A DNA stretch of 30,535 bases from assembly GCA_017537905.1 (NCBI GenBank), contig JAFYJX010000001.1:1-30535 (forward strand), written 5' to 3'. The notes beneath the pieces are model-generated. The model worked only from the letters and a program-made list of their open reading frames with translations, was not told the origin of the DNA and made no database searches. The first letter of the stretch is position 1. The number at the start of each line of letters is the position of its first letter. The position numbers were made by a program, and so were the translations under genes. The DNA comes from Clostridiales bacterium (GTDB lineage Bacteria > Bacillota_A > Clostridia > Saccharofermentanales > Saccharofermentanaceae). Shown piece by piece: positions 1-7,344 of this stretch.

Positions 1-59
1 GCCAGAGCGTCCGGTTCATACCCGGCAGGTCGTAGGTTCGAATCCCACTGCCGCTACCA
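1..59 (+). tRNA. tRNA-Met (CAT), 5' end cut by window
   Basis: This is the 3' three quarters of a tRNA. It shows the end of the D arm, an anticodon arm with CAT in the loop (CCGG-TTCATAC-CCGG), a GGTTCGAAT T-loop and an encoded CCA end. CAT reads Met; a lysidine-modified tRNA-Ile2 would have the same gene anticodon and cannot be excluded because the 5' acceptor strand lies outside the window. It begins a tRNA cluster with the Glu and Cys genes that follow. Confidence 0.85.
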
Positions 60-64
60 TAAAA

Positions 65-139
65 GGCCCGTTGGTCAACCGGCTAAGACGTCGCCCTTTC
101 ACGGCGGAGTAACGAGTTCAACTCTCGTACGGGTCACCA
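65..139 (+). tRNA. tRNA-Glu (TTC)
   Basis: A full cloverleaf can be drawn. The acceptor strand GGCCCGT pairs with ACGGGTC apart from the outer G-C pairs, the anticodon loop is CTTTCAC with anticodon TTC between CGCC and GGCG stems, the T arm contains GAGTTCAACTC, and CCA is encoded. Only five bases separate it from the preceding tRNA, so the cluster is probably one transcript. Confidence 0.93.
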
Positions 140-141
140 AT

Positions 142-215
142 GGTACCATAGCCGAGTGGTAAGGCATGGGTCTGCAAAACCCTGATCCCCAGTTCAAATC
201 TGGGTGGTACCTCCA
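142..215 (+). tRNA. tRNA-Cys (GCA)
   Basis: The acceptor stem GGTACCA pairs with TGGTACC, followed by discriminator T and encoded CCA. The anticodon loop CTGCAAA carries GCA, closed by GGGT/ACCC. The T arm is CCCAGTTCAAATCTGGG. It is the last tRNA of the cluster and runs straight into the terminator hairpin. Confidence 0.95.
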
Positions 216-249
216 AGCGTCGCTTTTCTTACAAAGCGACGCTTTTTTT
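216..249 (+). terminator. Rho-independent terminator of the tRNA cluster
   Basis: An 11-bp perfect stem, AGCGTCGCTTT with AAAGCGACGCT, has a six-base loop and is followed by seven T residues. It starts one base after the CCA end of tRNA-Cys. Confidence 0.92.
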
Positions 250-316
250 ACACAAGCAATCAGAGTAGAATATTCGAGTTAAAGAATAATAGGATCAACC
301 GAAAGATGAGGTTTAC

Positions 317-1273
317 ATGAGAGACGACATCAAGGAATTACTCAAAAGATATGACGAGATCGGCGCTTTGATCTTGGAGCAGAAACTCGATGAGTTCGGC
401 GACCAGCTGGACCAGAAGCCTGCAGATGTTGACGATGCAACTTACGAAGAATACATCCAGCGTCTTGCTAAGGAAGAGACCGAAGAGGCTACAGCCAAGC
501 TCGAGAACGAGCCTGACGAGAAGCTCGGAGACAAGTCCATGAGACAGATCTTCGACGAACTCAGCTTCGATGAGAAGACGGAAGCCCTTGAATACAGCGC
601 TCTCAACCTCGACAGAGGTGCACCTCAGTCGCTGACAGACAGCATCGCCACTGAACCCGCTGACATGGTAAGAGAATACTGCGGCAGGGTGATCGGCGAG
701 TGTGCTTGGACAGAAGACGAGCTTAACGACGAGAACGTTCTTTTCGAGATGCAGTTCCAGAAGGCGATCGCATGTTTTGACGTCCTCACCAAAATGAAGG
801 AACCCTGCTTCATCCAGGCTGTTTTGGACCGCTACATGAGCTACGGCCAGACGAGGGAGTTCGTTGCCGAGTCCATCGCAAGCTATGTCGAAGCATTCCC
901 TGAAGTATCCGAGCCTTTCCTTATCAGCATCATCGAGAATAACGTCGATTCTGGTCTCGAAGGACCTTGCGAAGACGTAGTCATTATGCTCACCGAGATC
1001 GGCAAGGAGCATAAGACAGAAGAGATCTACCAGACCTTAAGACACGCATTCAGATACATGACGAACAAGATCTACGCCGTTATCTGCCTCGCTGATTACG
1101 GCGACGACCGCGCTGTTGCCATGTTCAAGAATTACATCAACAGGAATCAGAAGACTATCGAAAGAGACCTGTTCTACGAGATGATGTCTGCAATCCAGAA
1201 TTTGGGCGGCGATATTTCCGATATTCAGGATCCTTTCGGAGATTTCCAGAAGAAGCAGGCGAAAAATAAATGA
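317..1273 (+). CDS. Acidic alpha-helical (HEAT-like) hypothetical protein
   Basis: This 318-residue cytosolic protein is very acidic, especially in residues 20-90, and has no signal peptide or membrane segment. From about residue 130 onward it reads as successive amphipathic helix pairs, resembling HEAT-type helical repeats, for example around residues 145-160, 180-205 and 225-270. That is an impression of pattern, not a domain hit. The C terminus is lysine-rich. The ATG start is preceded by GAGG (307-310) at normal spacing. The stop codon overlaps the start of the GH26 gene by four bases (ATGA), so the two are translationally coupled. I do not recognise a named family. A scaffold or regulatory role for the downstream enzyme is only a guess from coupling. 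Confidence 0.85.
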   Translation: MRDDIKELLKRYDEIGALILEQKLDEFGDQLDQKPADVDDATYEEYIQRLAKEETEEATAKLENEPDEKLGDKSMRQIFDELSFDEKTEALEYSALNLDRGAPQSLTDSIATEPADMVREYCGRVIGECAWTEDELNDENVLFEMQFQKAIACFDVLTKMKEPCFIQAVLDRYMSYGQTREFVAESIASYVEAFPEVSEPFLISIIENNVDSGLEGPCEDVVIMLTEIGKEHKTEEIYQTLRHAFRYMTNKIYAVICLADYGDDRAVAMFKNYINRNQKTIERDLFYEMMSAIQNLGGDISDIQDPFGDFQKKQAKNK

Positions 1274-2379
1274 GTTTTAAGTACCAGAGAACGGAAGACG
1301 TTTCGGAACTTTTAGAAACACTGACAGATTACTTTGTTAAGGACCGCATTCTGTTAGGCCATCAGAACGCGGGCCATATCGGCGTGTCCATCAACGCTTT
1401 TGACGGCACCGAATCAGATATCAAAAACCTGACCGGCAACCACCCCGCAGTAGTCGGCATCGACACCTTGAGTTTTCTCGGTTACGAAGGCAAGATGAAC
1501 GACCTCGTTGCGGCAGTCAAGAACATGCACCGCCAGGGCATTATAGTCACGTTATCCTCGCACATGCCTAACTTCACGCTGGGCGGCGACGAGTTCTACG
1601 ATTATTCGCCCAACTACACCGACGGCGACTGCGGCAGAAGGATCCTGCCGGGCGGCGACCTCAATGAAAAGTACAGAAGATTTCTCGACCTGATCGCCGA
1701 GTTCGCTTCATTGTGCATCGATGTTGAAGGCGAAAAGATCCCCATGATCTTCCGTCCTTTCCACGAAGGCAACGGCAACTGGTTCTGGTGGGGCAAAGAT
1801 TCTCTTTCGGATGAAGATTACATAACCCTTTTCAGATATACCATCGACTACCTGATGGGCGAAAAAGGCGTCGACAACTTCCTTGTCGCATATTCACCCA
1901 ACGGCCCTGTCTTAGATGATCAGGATTACCTGCAAAGGTATCCCGGCGACGAATACGTTGACATCCTTGGCCTCGATTACTATCACGACAAGCCTCATAC
2001 CGGCGACGATTTCTTCCGCAAACTTACGGATTCGCTGGATGTTATCTATGTCCTTGCCAACGAGCGCAAGAAAATCGCCGCACTGACCGAGACCGGCTAT
2101 CGTTCCCTTGATACCGAAAACGGTTATTTCGAAGGCCTCGCTCCGTCAGACAACACTGTCCCTGACTGGTTCACATCTTTGCTCGAAGCTCTGCTGGTAA
2201 CAGACGGCGGCACTCACATTGCATACATACTTTTCTGGGCCAACTTCTCAGACACCCAGTTCTGGGTTCCTTTCGTTACTGAAGACTTCAGACACGAGAT
2301 GTGTGACGATTTCATCAAGTTCGCTTCTGACCCGCACATCAAGCTGGCTCCCGTGTTTGATTTCAAAGAACAGGTCTGA
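1270..2379 (+). CDS. Glycoside hydrolase family 26 (beta-mannanase-like), cytosolic
   Basis: The 369-residue protein matches GH26, a clan GH-A (beta/alpha)8 barrel family that cleaves beta-1,4-mannan and related beta-glucans by a retaining mechanism. Visible hallmarks are GHQ near residue 30, the acid/base segment RPFHEGNGNWFWWG (H165, E166) and the likely nucleophile in ALTETGY (E274). The aromatic cluster W171-W174 suits a sugar-binding subsite. Its length is that of a bare catalytic domain, with no carbohydrate-binding module. No signal peptide is present, so it probably acts inside the cell on imported manno-oligosaccharides, unlike most secreted mannanases. It overlaps the upstream helical-protein gene by four bases. 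Exact substrate (mannan, mixed-linkage glucan or xylan) cannot be decided from sequence. Confidence 0.9.
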   Translation: MSFKYQRTEDVSELLETLTDYFVKDRILLGHQNAGHIGVSINAFDGTESDIKNLTGNHPAVVGIDTLSFLGYEGKMNDLVAAVKNMHRQGIIVTLSSHMPNFTLGGDEFYDYSPNYTDGDCGRRILPGGDLNEKYRRFLDLIAEFASLCIDVEGEKIPMIFRPFHEGNGNWFWWGKDSLSDEDYITLFRYTIDYLMGEKGVDNFLVAYSPNGPVLDDQDYLQRYPGDEYVDILGLDYYHDKPHTGDDFFRKLTDSLDVIYVLANERKKIAALTETGYRSLDTENGYFEGLAPSDNTVPDWFTSLLEALLVTDGGTHIAYILFWANFSDTQFWVPFVTEDFRHEMCDDFIKFASDPHIKLAPVFDFKEQV

Positions 2380-2385
2380 TAAGAT
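2357..2385 (+). promoter_or_regulatory. Promoter for tRNA-Gly(CCC) within the end of the GH26 gene
   Basis: TTGATT (2357-2362) is followed after 17 bases by TAAGAT (2380-2385), preceded by an extended -10 TG at 2377-2378. Predicted initiation near 2392 lies about 14 bases upstream of the mature tRNA. The -35 and the TG lie within the last codons and stop of the GH26 gene. Confidence 0.6.
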
Positions 2386-2405
2386 TTCCTTGTTTTAAGG
2401 CCTTT

Positions 2406-2481
<76 letters not shown>

Positions 2482-2490
2482 AAATAAAAG

Positions 2491-2540
2491 AACTCTCTCT
2501 CCGGACCAGGTCCTCGGATGCTCCGCAGAGAGAGTTTTTT
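2491..2540 (+). terminator. Terminator of tRNA-Gly(CCC)
   Basis: AACTCTCTCT (2491-2500) pairs with AGAGAGAGTT (2527-2536), the second arm ending in a run of six T. The 26-base interior holds further pairing (CCGGACC with GGTCCTCGG region). It sits ten bases after the tRNA. Confidence 0.85.
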
Positions 2541-2790
2541 CATGCCTGCAACATTTCCGTCCGACACCGGCTGTTATCGCACCATTTCCTGCATCCACCC
2601 CCATTTCCGCCCGACATTGTCTACATGAAAATCGACAGGATAGATACGCGTTATGCCCAAAAACATGCCTGAACCGGCAAGATGTTACAGAAACCTGCAA
2701 GAACCCGGCAGAAAACCACCAAAAAGCCGACAAAAAACCGACACTAAAATATGCCCCTGAAACTGATATTAAAAACCGCGCAAAAAAGTG
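2541..2790. other. Intergenic stretch without a gene
   Basis: The tRNA-Gly to rubredoxin interval is about 350 bases including terminator and promoter. No frame here shows a start with a ribosome site or protein-like composition. The only structure I see is an imperfect direct repeat: CATTTCCGTCCGACA at 2552-2566 and CATTTCCGCCCGACA at 2602-2616, 50 bases apart. The second half is A-rich with repeated CCGACA words. No riboswitch class is recognisable. Confidence 0.5.
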
Positions 2791-2820
2791 TAGAATGAAC
2801 TTATACCAAATCCAAGGAGG
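2791..2820 (+). promoter_or_regulatory. -10 element and ribosome site of rubredoxin
   Basis: TAGAAT (2791-2796) is a good -10 match; the -35 position holds only ATTAAA, a poor match. AAGGAGG (2814-2820) is a near-perfect Shine-Dalgarno eight bases before the ATG and fixes the start of this short gene. Confidence 0.5.
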
Positions 2821-2828
2821 ATTAAACT

Positions 2829-2987
2829 ATGCAGAAGTATGTATGCGCTTTTTGCGGCTACGAGTATGACCCCGAAGTCGGTGATCCCGATAGCGGAATT
2901 GCACCCGGCACAGCATTCGAGGATATCCCTGAGGATTGGGTATGCCCTGTTTGCGGTGTAGGCAAGGAGAACTTCCAGCCCGCATAA
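2829..2987 (+). CDS. Rubredoxin
   Basis: This 52-residue protein is a classic rubredoxin, a small cytosolic one-electron carrier with a single iron bound by four cysteines. The two knuckles are C6-x2-C9-GY and C39-P-V-C42-G, separated by the conserved stretch with [18 protein letters not shown] and the IPEDW motif. Its length equals that of typical clostridial rubredoxins. In anaerobes these proteins feed electrons to rubrerythrin, superoxide reductase or flavodiiron proteins in oxygen defence; none of those partners is in this window. It is a single-gene unit with its own strong Shine-Dalgarno and a terminator immediately downstream. Identification is secure; electron partners are unknown. 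Confidence 0.97.
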   Translation: MQKYVCAFCGYEYDPEVGDPDSGIAPGTAFEDIPEDWVCPVCGVGKENFQPA

Positions 2988-3006
2988 AAGTCAATTAAGA
3001 ATCCAA

Positions 3007-3049
3007 AGCGGGCTCGTGTAAGCACACTATACGGGCCCGCTTATTATTT
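3007..3049 (+). terminator. Terminator of rubredoxin
   Basis: AGCGGGCTCGT pairs with ACGGGCCCGCT (one G-T wobble) around a loop containing GTGTAAGCACAC, which can itself extend the stem. It is followed by TTATTATTT, a T-rich but interrupted tail. Confidence 0.8.
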
Positions 3050-3063
3050 GAAAGCATTTAACC

Positions 3064-4194
3064 ATGTCAGACACAGATAAGACAGCATCAAGAGAAAAAA
3101 CCATCGTCAGGACCGGTATTGTAGGCATCGTCGCAAATGTTTTGCTCGCGACCTTCAAGGCTCTTGTCGGCATTGCCGTCCATTCCACAGCCATGGTCCT
3201 TGACGCCGTAAACAACTTCAGTGATGTCTTATCGTCCGTGGTTACCATCATAGGCACCAAGATCGCATCCAAAAAGCCTGACAAGAAGCATCCGCTGGGT
3301 CACGGAAGAGTCGAATACCTCGCCCAGATGATAATCGCTGCACTTATCCTTTATGCAGGTATCACGGCGCTCTGGGAGTCGATTAAGAAGATCATAACTC
3401 CCGTAGATCCCGATCACTCGGCACTGTCACTCGCGCTTATCTCCGTTGCCATTGTCGTTAAGATATTCCTGGGGCTCTTCGTAAGAAAGCAAGGCAAGAA
3501 GGCCAAGTCCGATCTTCTAATCTCATCCGGTACGGATGCGCTTTTCGACGCAATCCTTTCGACCGCAGTCCTTATCTCGGCGATTATTCTCCTTATCTTC
3601 AAGTTCAATATCGAAGCTTATGTCAGTGTCATTATCGCCGTCTTCATCCTTAAGGCCGGCTTCGAGATCATTCGCGAAGCAGTCGATGATATGCTCGGTC
3701 ACAGAGTTGAGGGCGAATATACCAAGAAGGTTAAAGAGAGCGTCTTAACGATCGATGAAGTAAGCGGCGCTTACGATATTGTTCTTCACAATTATGGCCC
3801 GGACAGATATCTCGGCTCGCTCCACATTGAAGTCGACGACAGGATGACAGCAGATAAGATCGATTCGCTGACCAGAAAGATCACGCAGAAAGTCTATGAG
3901 GATACAGGCATTATCCTTACTGCGGTCGGTATCTATTCGAATAATTCTTCCAACGAGCGTCTCATGAAGATGAGAAAAGACATTACAGAGCTCGTTGTCG
4001 ACCACAAGCATATTCTCCAGCTCCACGGCTTCTATGTCGATGAAGAAGCGAAGAGGATCACTTTTGACGTGGTTGTTGATTTCGATGAGCAGGACAGGGA
4101 AGGCCTTATGAACCACATTATCGGCGATGTTAAGAATGCCCTGCCGGGATATGAGGTCGTAGTCGCGCTTGACAGCGATATAAGCGACCAGTAA
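3064..4194 (+). CDS. Cation diffusion facilitator (CDF) family divalent metal exporter
   Basis: The 376-residue membrane protein has the CDF layout: six transmembrane helices in residues 15-210, the loop motif HPLGHGRVEY (76-85), then a cytoplasmic ferredoxin-like domain duplicated at the C terminus (about 215-290 and 300-375, longer than in E. coli FieF). CDF proteins export Zn, Fe, Mn or Co in exchange for protons. In the transport site I read N50-x3-D54 in helix 2 and D158-x3-D162 in helix 5. That N/D/D/D set resembles manganese exporters of the MntE type rather than the His-containing zinc type, so Mn is the favoured but unproven substrate. The ATG at 3064 has no convincing Shine-Dalgarno (GAAAG nine bases upstream). 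It stands alone between a terminator and the YfhO gene. Confidence 0.93.
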   Translation: MSDTDKTASREKTIVRTGIVGIVANVLLATFKALVGIAVHSTAMVLDAVNNFSDVLSSVVTIIGTKIASKKPDKKHPLGHGRVEYLAQMIIAALILYAGITALWESIKKIITPVDPDHSALSLALISVAIVVKIFLGLFVRKQGKKAKSDLLISSGTDALFDAILSTAVLISAIILLIFKFNIEAYVSVIIAVFILKAGFEIIREAVDDMLGHRVEGEYTKKVKESVLTIDEVSGAYDIVLHNYGPDRYLGSLHIEVDDRMTADKIDSLTRKITQKVYEDTGIILTAVGIYSNNSSNERLMKMRKDITELVVDHKHILQLHGFYVDEEAKRITFDVVVDFDEQDREGLMNHIIGDVKNALPGYEVVVALDSDISDQ

Positions 4195-4297
4195 GGCGAA
4201 AACACACACTCATCACCCAAACCTCCATTTATTTATAATAAGCTTTGTGTTACTATGCTTCTGTTTAACACGGGGAATTATTTAAGCAGGTGGTATT

Positions 4298-6583
4298 TTG
4301 ATTTTGGGTACTTCAACTTCATTAAAACTACGTAAGAATAACGGAATCTTAAAATGTGCCGTTCTTGGATTTATTACGGCATTGGTCACTTTCGGCATTT
4401 TCATCATCCGCAATGGCGGCGTGCTCACCGTAAGTGACGATTTTAACAGCCAGCAGTTAACGTTTGCACAGGCTGCATGGAATGCAGTCCGTGACGGCAA
4501 CGGCGGCCAGTGGACCTGGAATCTTGATCTCGGTTCATCGGTCGTAACAGGCTTCGGTTTTTATAATCTTGGAAGCCCGTTCTACTGGATATTCCTGCTC
4601 TTCCCGAAGGGCTCTTTCCCTTATCTTGTAGGTCCTTTGTATATCCTTAAGTATGTGGTCGCATGCGTTACCGCATATATCTATTTAAGACTTTTCACAA
4701 ACAAAGATTCAAAGTACGACTACGCTATAATCGGCGCGCTTATCTACGCGTTCTCCGGTTTCCAGGCAGTCAATCTCATGTTCTTCCATTTCCACGATGT
4801 AGTAGCATTCTTCCCGCTGCTGCTCTGGGGCATCGAGACTTTGGATGATAAGAAAAAGAGACCTTGGTTCATTCTGGCCATCTTCATCAACTGCCTTGTA
4901 AATTACTTCTTCTTTATCCAGGAAGTAATCTTCATGGTCATCTATTTCCTCTTCAGATTCTGGGGCGAGCCCGTTAAGGATATGCTGAAGAAGATGATCA
5001 CATGCATTGTCTGCGGCATCTTCGGCGTCGCAATGGCATCTGTGTTATTCATCCCGAGTGTTCTTTACATCAAGGGAAACACCAGAAGTGAGATGGCACT
5101 TTACTTAAAGAACTTCGTATACGAATCCAGATCGCTCCTGCATCTTATAAAGGGCGCCCTGCTCCCGGGCGATGTAATGCCTGCCAACAGCGCTGTCATC
5201 TTCCAGAACTGGGATTCGCCTTCATGCTATATGCCTTTGTTCGGCCTCTCCTGCGTTTTCGCATTCGCCGGCAAGGACAAGAGCTGGATCAAGAAGCTCC
5301 TGATCTTCCTCGGCATCGTCTCGATATTCCCGTTCATGACATCAGGATTCCTTCTCTTTACGGCTGTATACCAGCGCTGGTGGTATATGCTCGTCCTCAT
5401 TATGGCTCTCGCTACCGTCAAGGTTCTCGAGCAGCCCAAGGAATATGCCATGTCTAAGGGCATCCTTATCTATGTTGCCGCTACGACGTTCTTCTTCCTC
5501 GCGATCAAGTTCGTCGCATATAACTCTCTTAAGGAACAGATGGTCTTCTATAATGACAGGTTCACTTATTTCTACATTATCGCTGTAGCAGGCCCCGTCA
5601 TCCTGGATATCCTTTTGAGGGCTGACAAGCTTAAGTACGGTGTCGTCCTGGTAGCGACGATGCTGCTCTGTGCTCTTACCACAGGCATGACGCTGCTCTA
5701 TTACAAGGACGACGATACAAAAGCATATCTTTCCAAGTATGAGGCAGCCATCAATCTTAAGCCTATTGACGACCAGTACAGATATAACACCAGAGACAAT
5801 GTTTATACGCTTACTGGCGGCGCTGCAGGTTTCGGATGCTTCAGTTCGACTATCGAAAATTCCGCTCATGAGTTCAATATCCTTCTCGAAGTCGATACAA
5901 ACAATTCAAGCCAGGGAAGAATAAAGATCCCGGGCCTCCCGCAGCTTCTGGGAGGCAAATACAGCATTACTACTGACGGAAGTGCTGAGAATATCGTTGA
6001 CCGGGTCAGCTACAAGGATACGACGCTCTATGTGAAGGAAGGAAAAGCTTTCCCTATTGGCTTTGCGATGGACAAATACATCTATGCCAATGAGCTGGCT
6101 AAGATACCTTTCGAAAAGCGCGGCATCGCATTAATGAATGCGGCTGTCATCAAGCCCGGTGATACATCCAAGGTCGATCCCGGAATGACGCATATCAATT
6201 CATCTGAGATCGATTACGATAAGCCGGTTGACAGCATGGCTGATGAAGCTGTTGAGAATGCCGTAAAGAATTTCTCCAGAGACAATCACGGATTTAAGTG
6301 CACGACCGACTATTCAAAAGATACTTATGTATATTTCTCCGTTCCGAACGATAAGGGCTGGACAGCTAAGATCGACGGCCAGAAGTCAGATGTTATCGAT
6401 TCCGGCGGAATGATGCTTCTTAAGGTTCCGGCAGGACAGCATTCAATAGAGTTCAGCTATCAGACACCGGGACTTAAGGCAGGTATCGCACTTACAGCAG
6501 TCTCCTGGGCCGCTTTTGCAGGACTCTGGATCTTTGGCGCAGTAAAGTCAAAGTCCAAGAAGGCCGGAAAGGAGAGCAAATAA
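4298..6583 (+). CDS. YfhO-family polytopic membrane protein (GT-C-like)
   Basis: This 761-residue protein has about a dozen hydrophobic helices through residue 480, then a large extracytoplasmic C-terminal domain (about 490-735) and a last helix before a lysine-rich end. The N-terminal segment TVSDDFNSQQLTFAQAAW and the following WTWNLDLGSS match the YfhO family, GT-C-fold transferases implicated in adding sugars from lipid carriers to wall or lipoteichoic acid. The acidic pair in the first outer loop is where GT-C enzymes hold catalytic carboxylates. No ATG fits: the start is TTG at 4298 or 4304, with AGGTGG at 4288-4293 giving gaps of 4 or 10 bases. The next gene begins on the last base of the stop codon. 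Confidence 0.87.
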   Translation: MILGTSTSLKLRKNNGILKCAVLGFITALVTFGIFIIRNGGVLTVSDDFNSQQLTFAQAAWNAVRDGNGGQWTWNLDLGSSVVTGFGFYNLGSPFYWIFLLFPKGSFPYLVGPLYILKYVVACVTAYIYLRLFTNKDSKYDYAIIGALIYAFSGFQAVNLMFFHFHDVVAFFPLLLWGIETLDDKKKRPWFILAIFINCLVNYFFFIQEVIFMVIYFLFRFWGEPVKDMLKKMITCIVCGIFGVAMASVLFIPSVLYIKGNTRSEMALYLKNFVYESRSLLHLIKGALLPGDVMPANSAVIFQNWDSPSCYMPLFGLSCVFAFAGKDKSWIKKLLIFLGIVSIFPFMTSGFLLFTAVYQRWWYMLVLIMALATVKVLEQPKEYAMSKGILIYVAATTFFFLAIKFVAYNSLKEQMVFYNDRFTYFYIIAVAGPVILDILLRADKLKYGVVLVATMLLCALTTGMTLLYYKDDDTKAYLSKYEAAINLKPIDDQYRYNTRDNVYTLTGGAAGFGCFSSTIENSAHEFNILLEVDTNNSSQGRIKIPGLPQLLGGKYSITTDGSAENIVDRVSYKDTTLYVKEGKAFPIGFAMDKYIYANELAKIPFEKRGIALMNAAVIKPGDTSKVDPGMTHINSSEIDYDKPVDSMADEAVENAVKNFSRDNHGFKCTTDYSKDTYVYFSVPNDKGWTAKIDGQKSDVIDSGGMMLLKVPAGQHSIEFSYQTPGLKAGIALTAVSWAAFAGLWIFGAVKSKSKKAGKESK

Positions 6584-7119
6584 TGGGTAAATTATCTCTT
6601 CAAAAGTTTAAGAACAACCGTACGGTCATCGTTCTTGAGATCGTATTCCTTTTAGCTCTCGCATCTCTGGGTATCTACACATGCGTTTTCAGCAAGGCAG
6701 TAGTTTTCGACGCTTCCAAGTATGTTGTCTGGTCAGCTGAGCAGGGCATGGAGTGTAAGATCGAAGGTATCGAGACATCTGAAGATGCCGGCAAATATTT
6801 CCTAGAGATCAAAGGCTGGGTAATCGAGAGGACCATTGAATCCAAATCAACAGATACGGTCAGGGTCGTCTTAAAGGATGCCGATACCGGCAAGTATTAC
6901 TTCATTCCCACCAGAAGGACTTCCAAGTCCAGCATCACAAGGCAGTTCTATGACGGAACGACCTACGATGACTGCGGTTTCGAAGCAAAAGTACGTCTGG
7001 GAAAAGAGTTAAGCGGCAACGCCAGCGAATATGAAGTGTTCATTTATGTAAGCAACGGAAACGGCACGAAGCTGGTAAAGACCGATATAGGTGTTATTTC
7101 CTGGCTTACAGGGAAATAA
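6583..7119 (+). CDS. Small membrane-anchored extracytoplasmic protein, YfhO partner
   Basis: The 178-residue protein has one N-terminal transmembrane helix (about residues 14-36) after a positively charged start, followed by a soluble region of mostly beta character (about 50-175) with segments such as YFLEIKGWVIE and TVRVVLKDADTGKYYFIPT. The pattern resembles a single beta-sandwich domain facing the wall. No catalytic motif or cysteine pair stands out. Its ATG shares one base with the YfhO stop codon (TAATG), so translation is coupled and a physical partnership with the YfhO protein is likely. I do not recognise the family by name. Confidence 0.85.
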   Translation: MGKLSLQKFKNNRTVIVLEIVFLLALASLGIYTCVFSKAVVFDASKYVVWSAEQGMECKIEGIETSEDAGKYFLEIKGWVIERTIESKSTDTVRVVLKDADTGKYYFIPTRRTSKSSITRQFYDGTTYDDCGFEAKVRLGKELSGNASEYEVFIYVSNGNGTKLVKTDIGVISWLTGK

Positions 7120-7173
7120 AACAGAACGATTTTTGATTTATTGCCTGCAATTATAAGTTAGATAAAAAACTTG

Positions 7174-7202
7174 TTGACAAAAACAAGGCTCGACCATATA
7201 AT
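7174..7202 (+). promoter_or_regulatory. Consensus promoter for tRNA-Gly(GCC)
   Basis: Perfect TTGACA (7174-7179), a 17-base spacer and perfect TATAAT (7197-7202) place initiation near 7209, just before the tRNA. Confidence 0.95.
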
Positions 7203-7212
7203 AATCAGGCAC

Positions 7213-7287
7213 GCGGGATTAACTCAGTGGTAGAGTGTCACCTTGCCAAGGTGAAAGTCGCGAGTCCGAGTCTCGTATCCCGCTCCA
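7213..7287 (+). tRNA. tRNA-Gly (GCC)
   Basis: The acceptor stem GCGGGAT pairs with ATCCCGC, with encoded CCA. The anticodon loop TTGCCAA carries GCC between CACC and GGTG, and the T loop is GAGTCCGAGTCTC (an unusual C in place of the second T of the TTC motif). Confidence 0.94.
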
Positions 7288-7293
7288 CCAAAA

Positions 7294-7325
7294 AGCCGTC
7301 TCAATCGAGACGGCTCTTTTATTTT
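7294..7325. terminator. Bidirectional terminator between tRNA-Gly and acyltransferase gene
   Basis: AGCCGTCTC pairs with GAGACGGCT (7294-7302 and 7307-7315). T runs follow on the plus strand (CTTTTATTTT) and, reading the minus strand, five T follow the other arm. It ends both the tRNA and the convergent acyltransferase transcript. Confidence 0.88.
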
Positions 7326-7344
7326 CTGTATTATTTCCTGTCGG

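Noticed and set aside
338..1012. Long minus-strand open frame (224 codons) opposite the acidic helical protein
   Set aside because: It lies wholly within a convincing plus-strand gene, has no ribosome site and its composition reflects the complement of acidic codons.
7170..7187. CTTGTT/AACAAG inverted repeat overlapping the -35 of the tRNA-Gly(GCC) promoter
   Set aside because: Six bases in A-rich DNA at a constitutive-looking tRNA promoter; chance is the simpler explanation.
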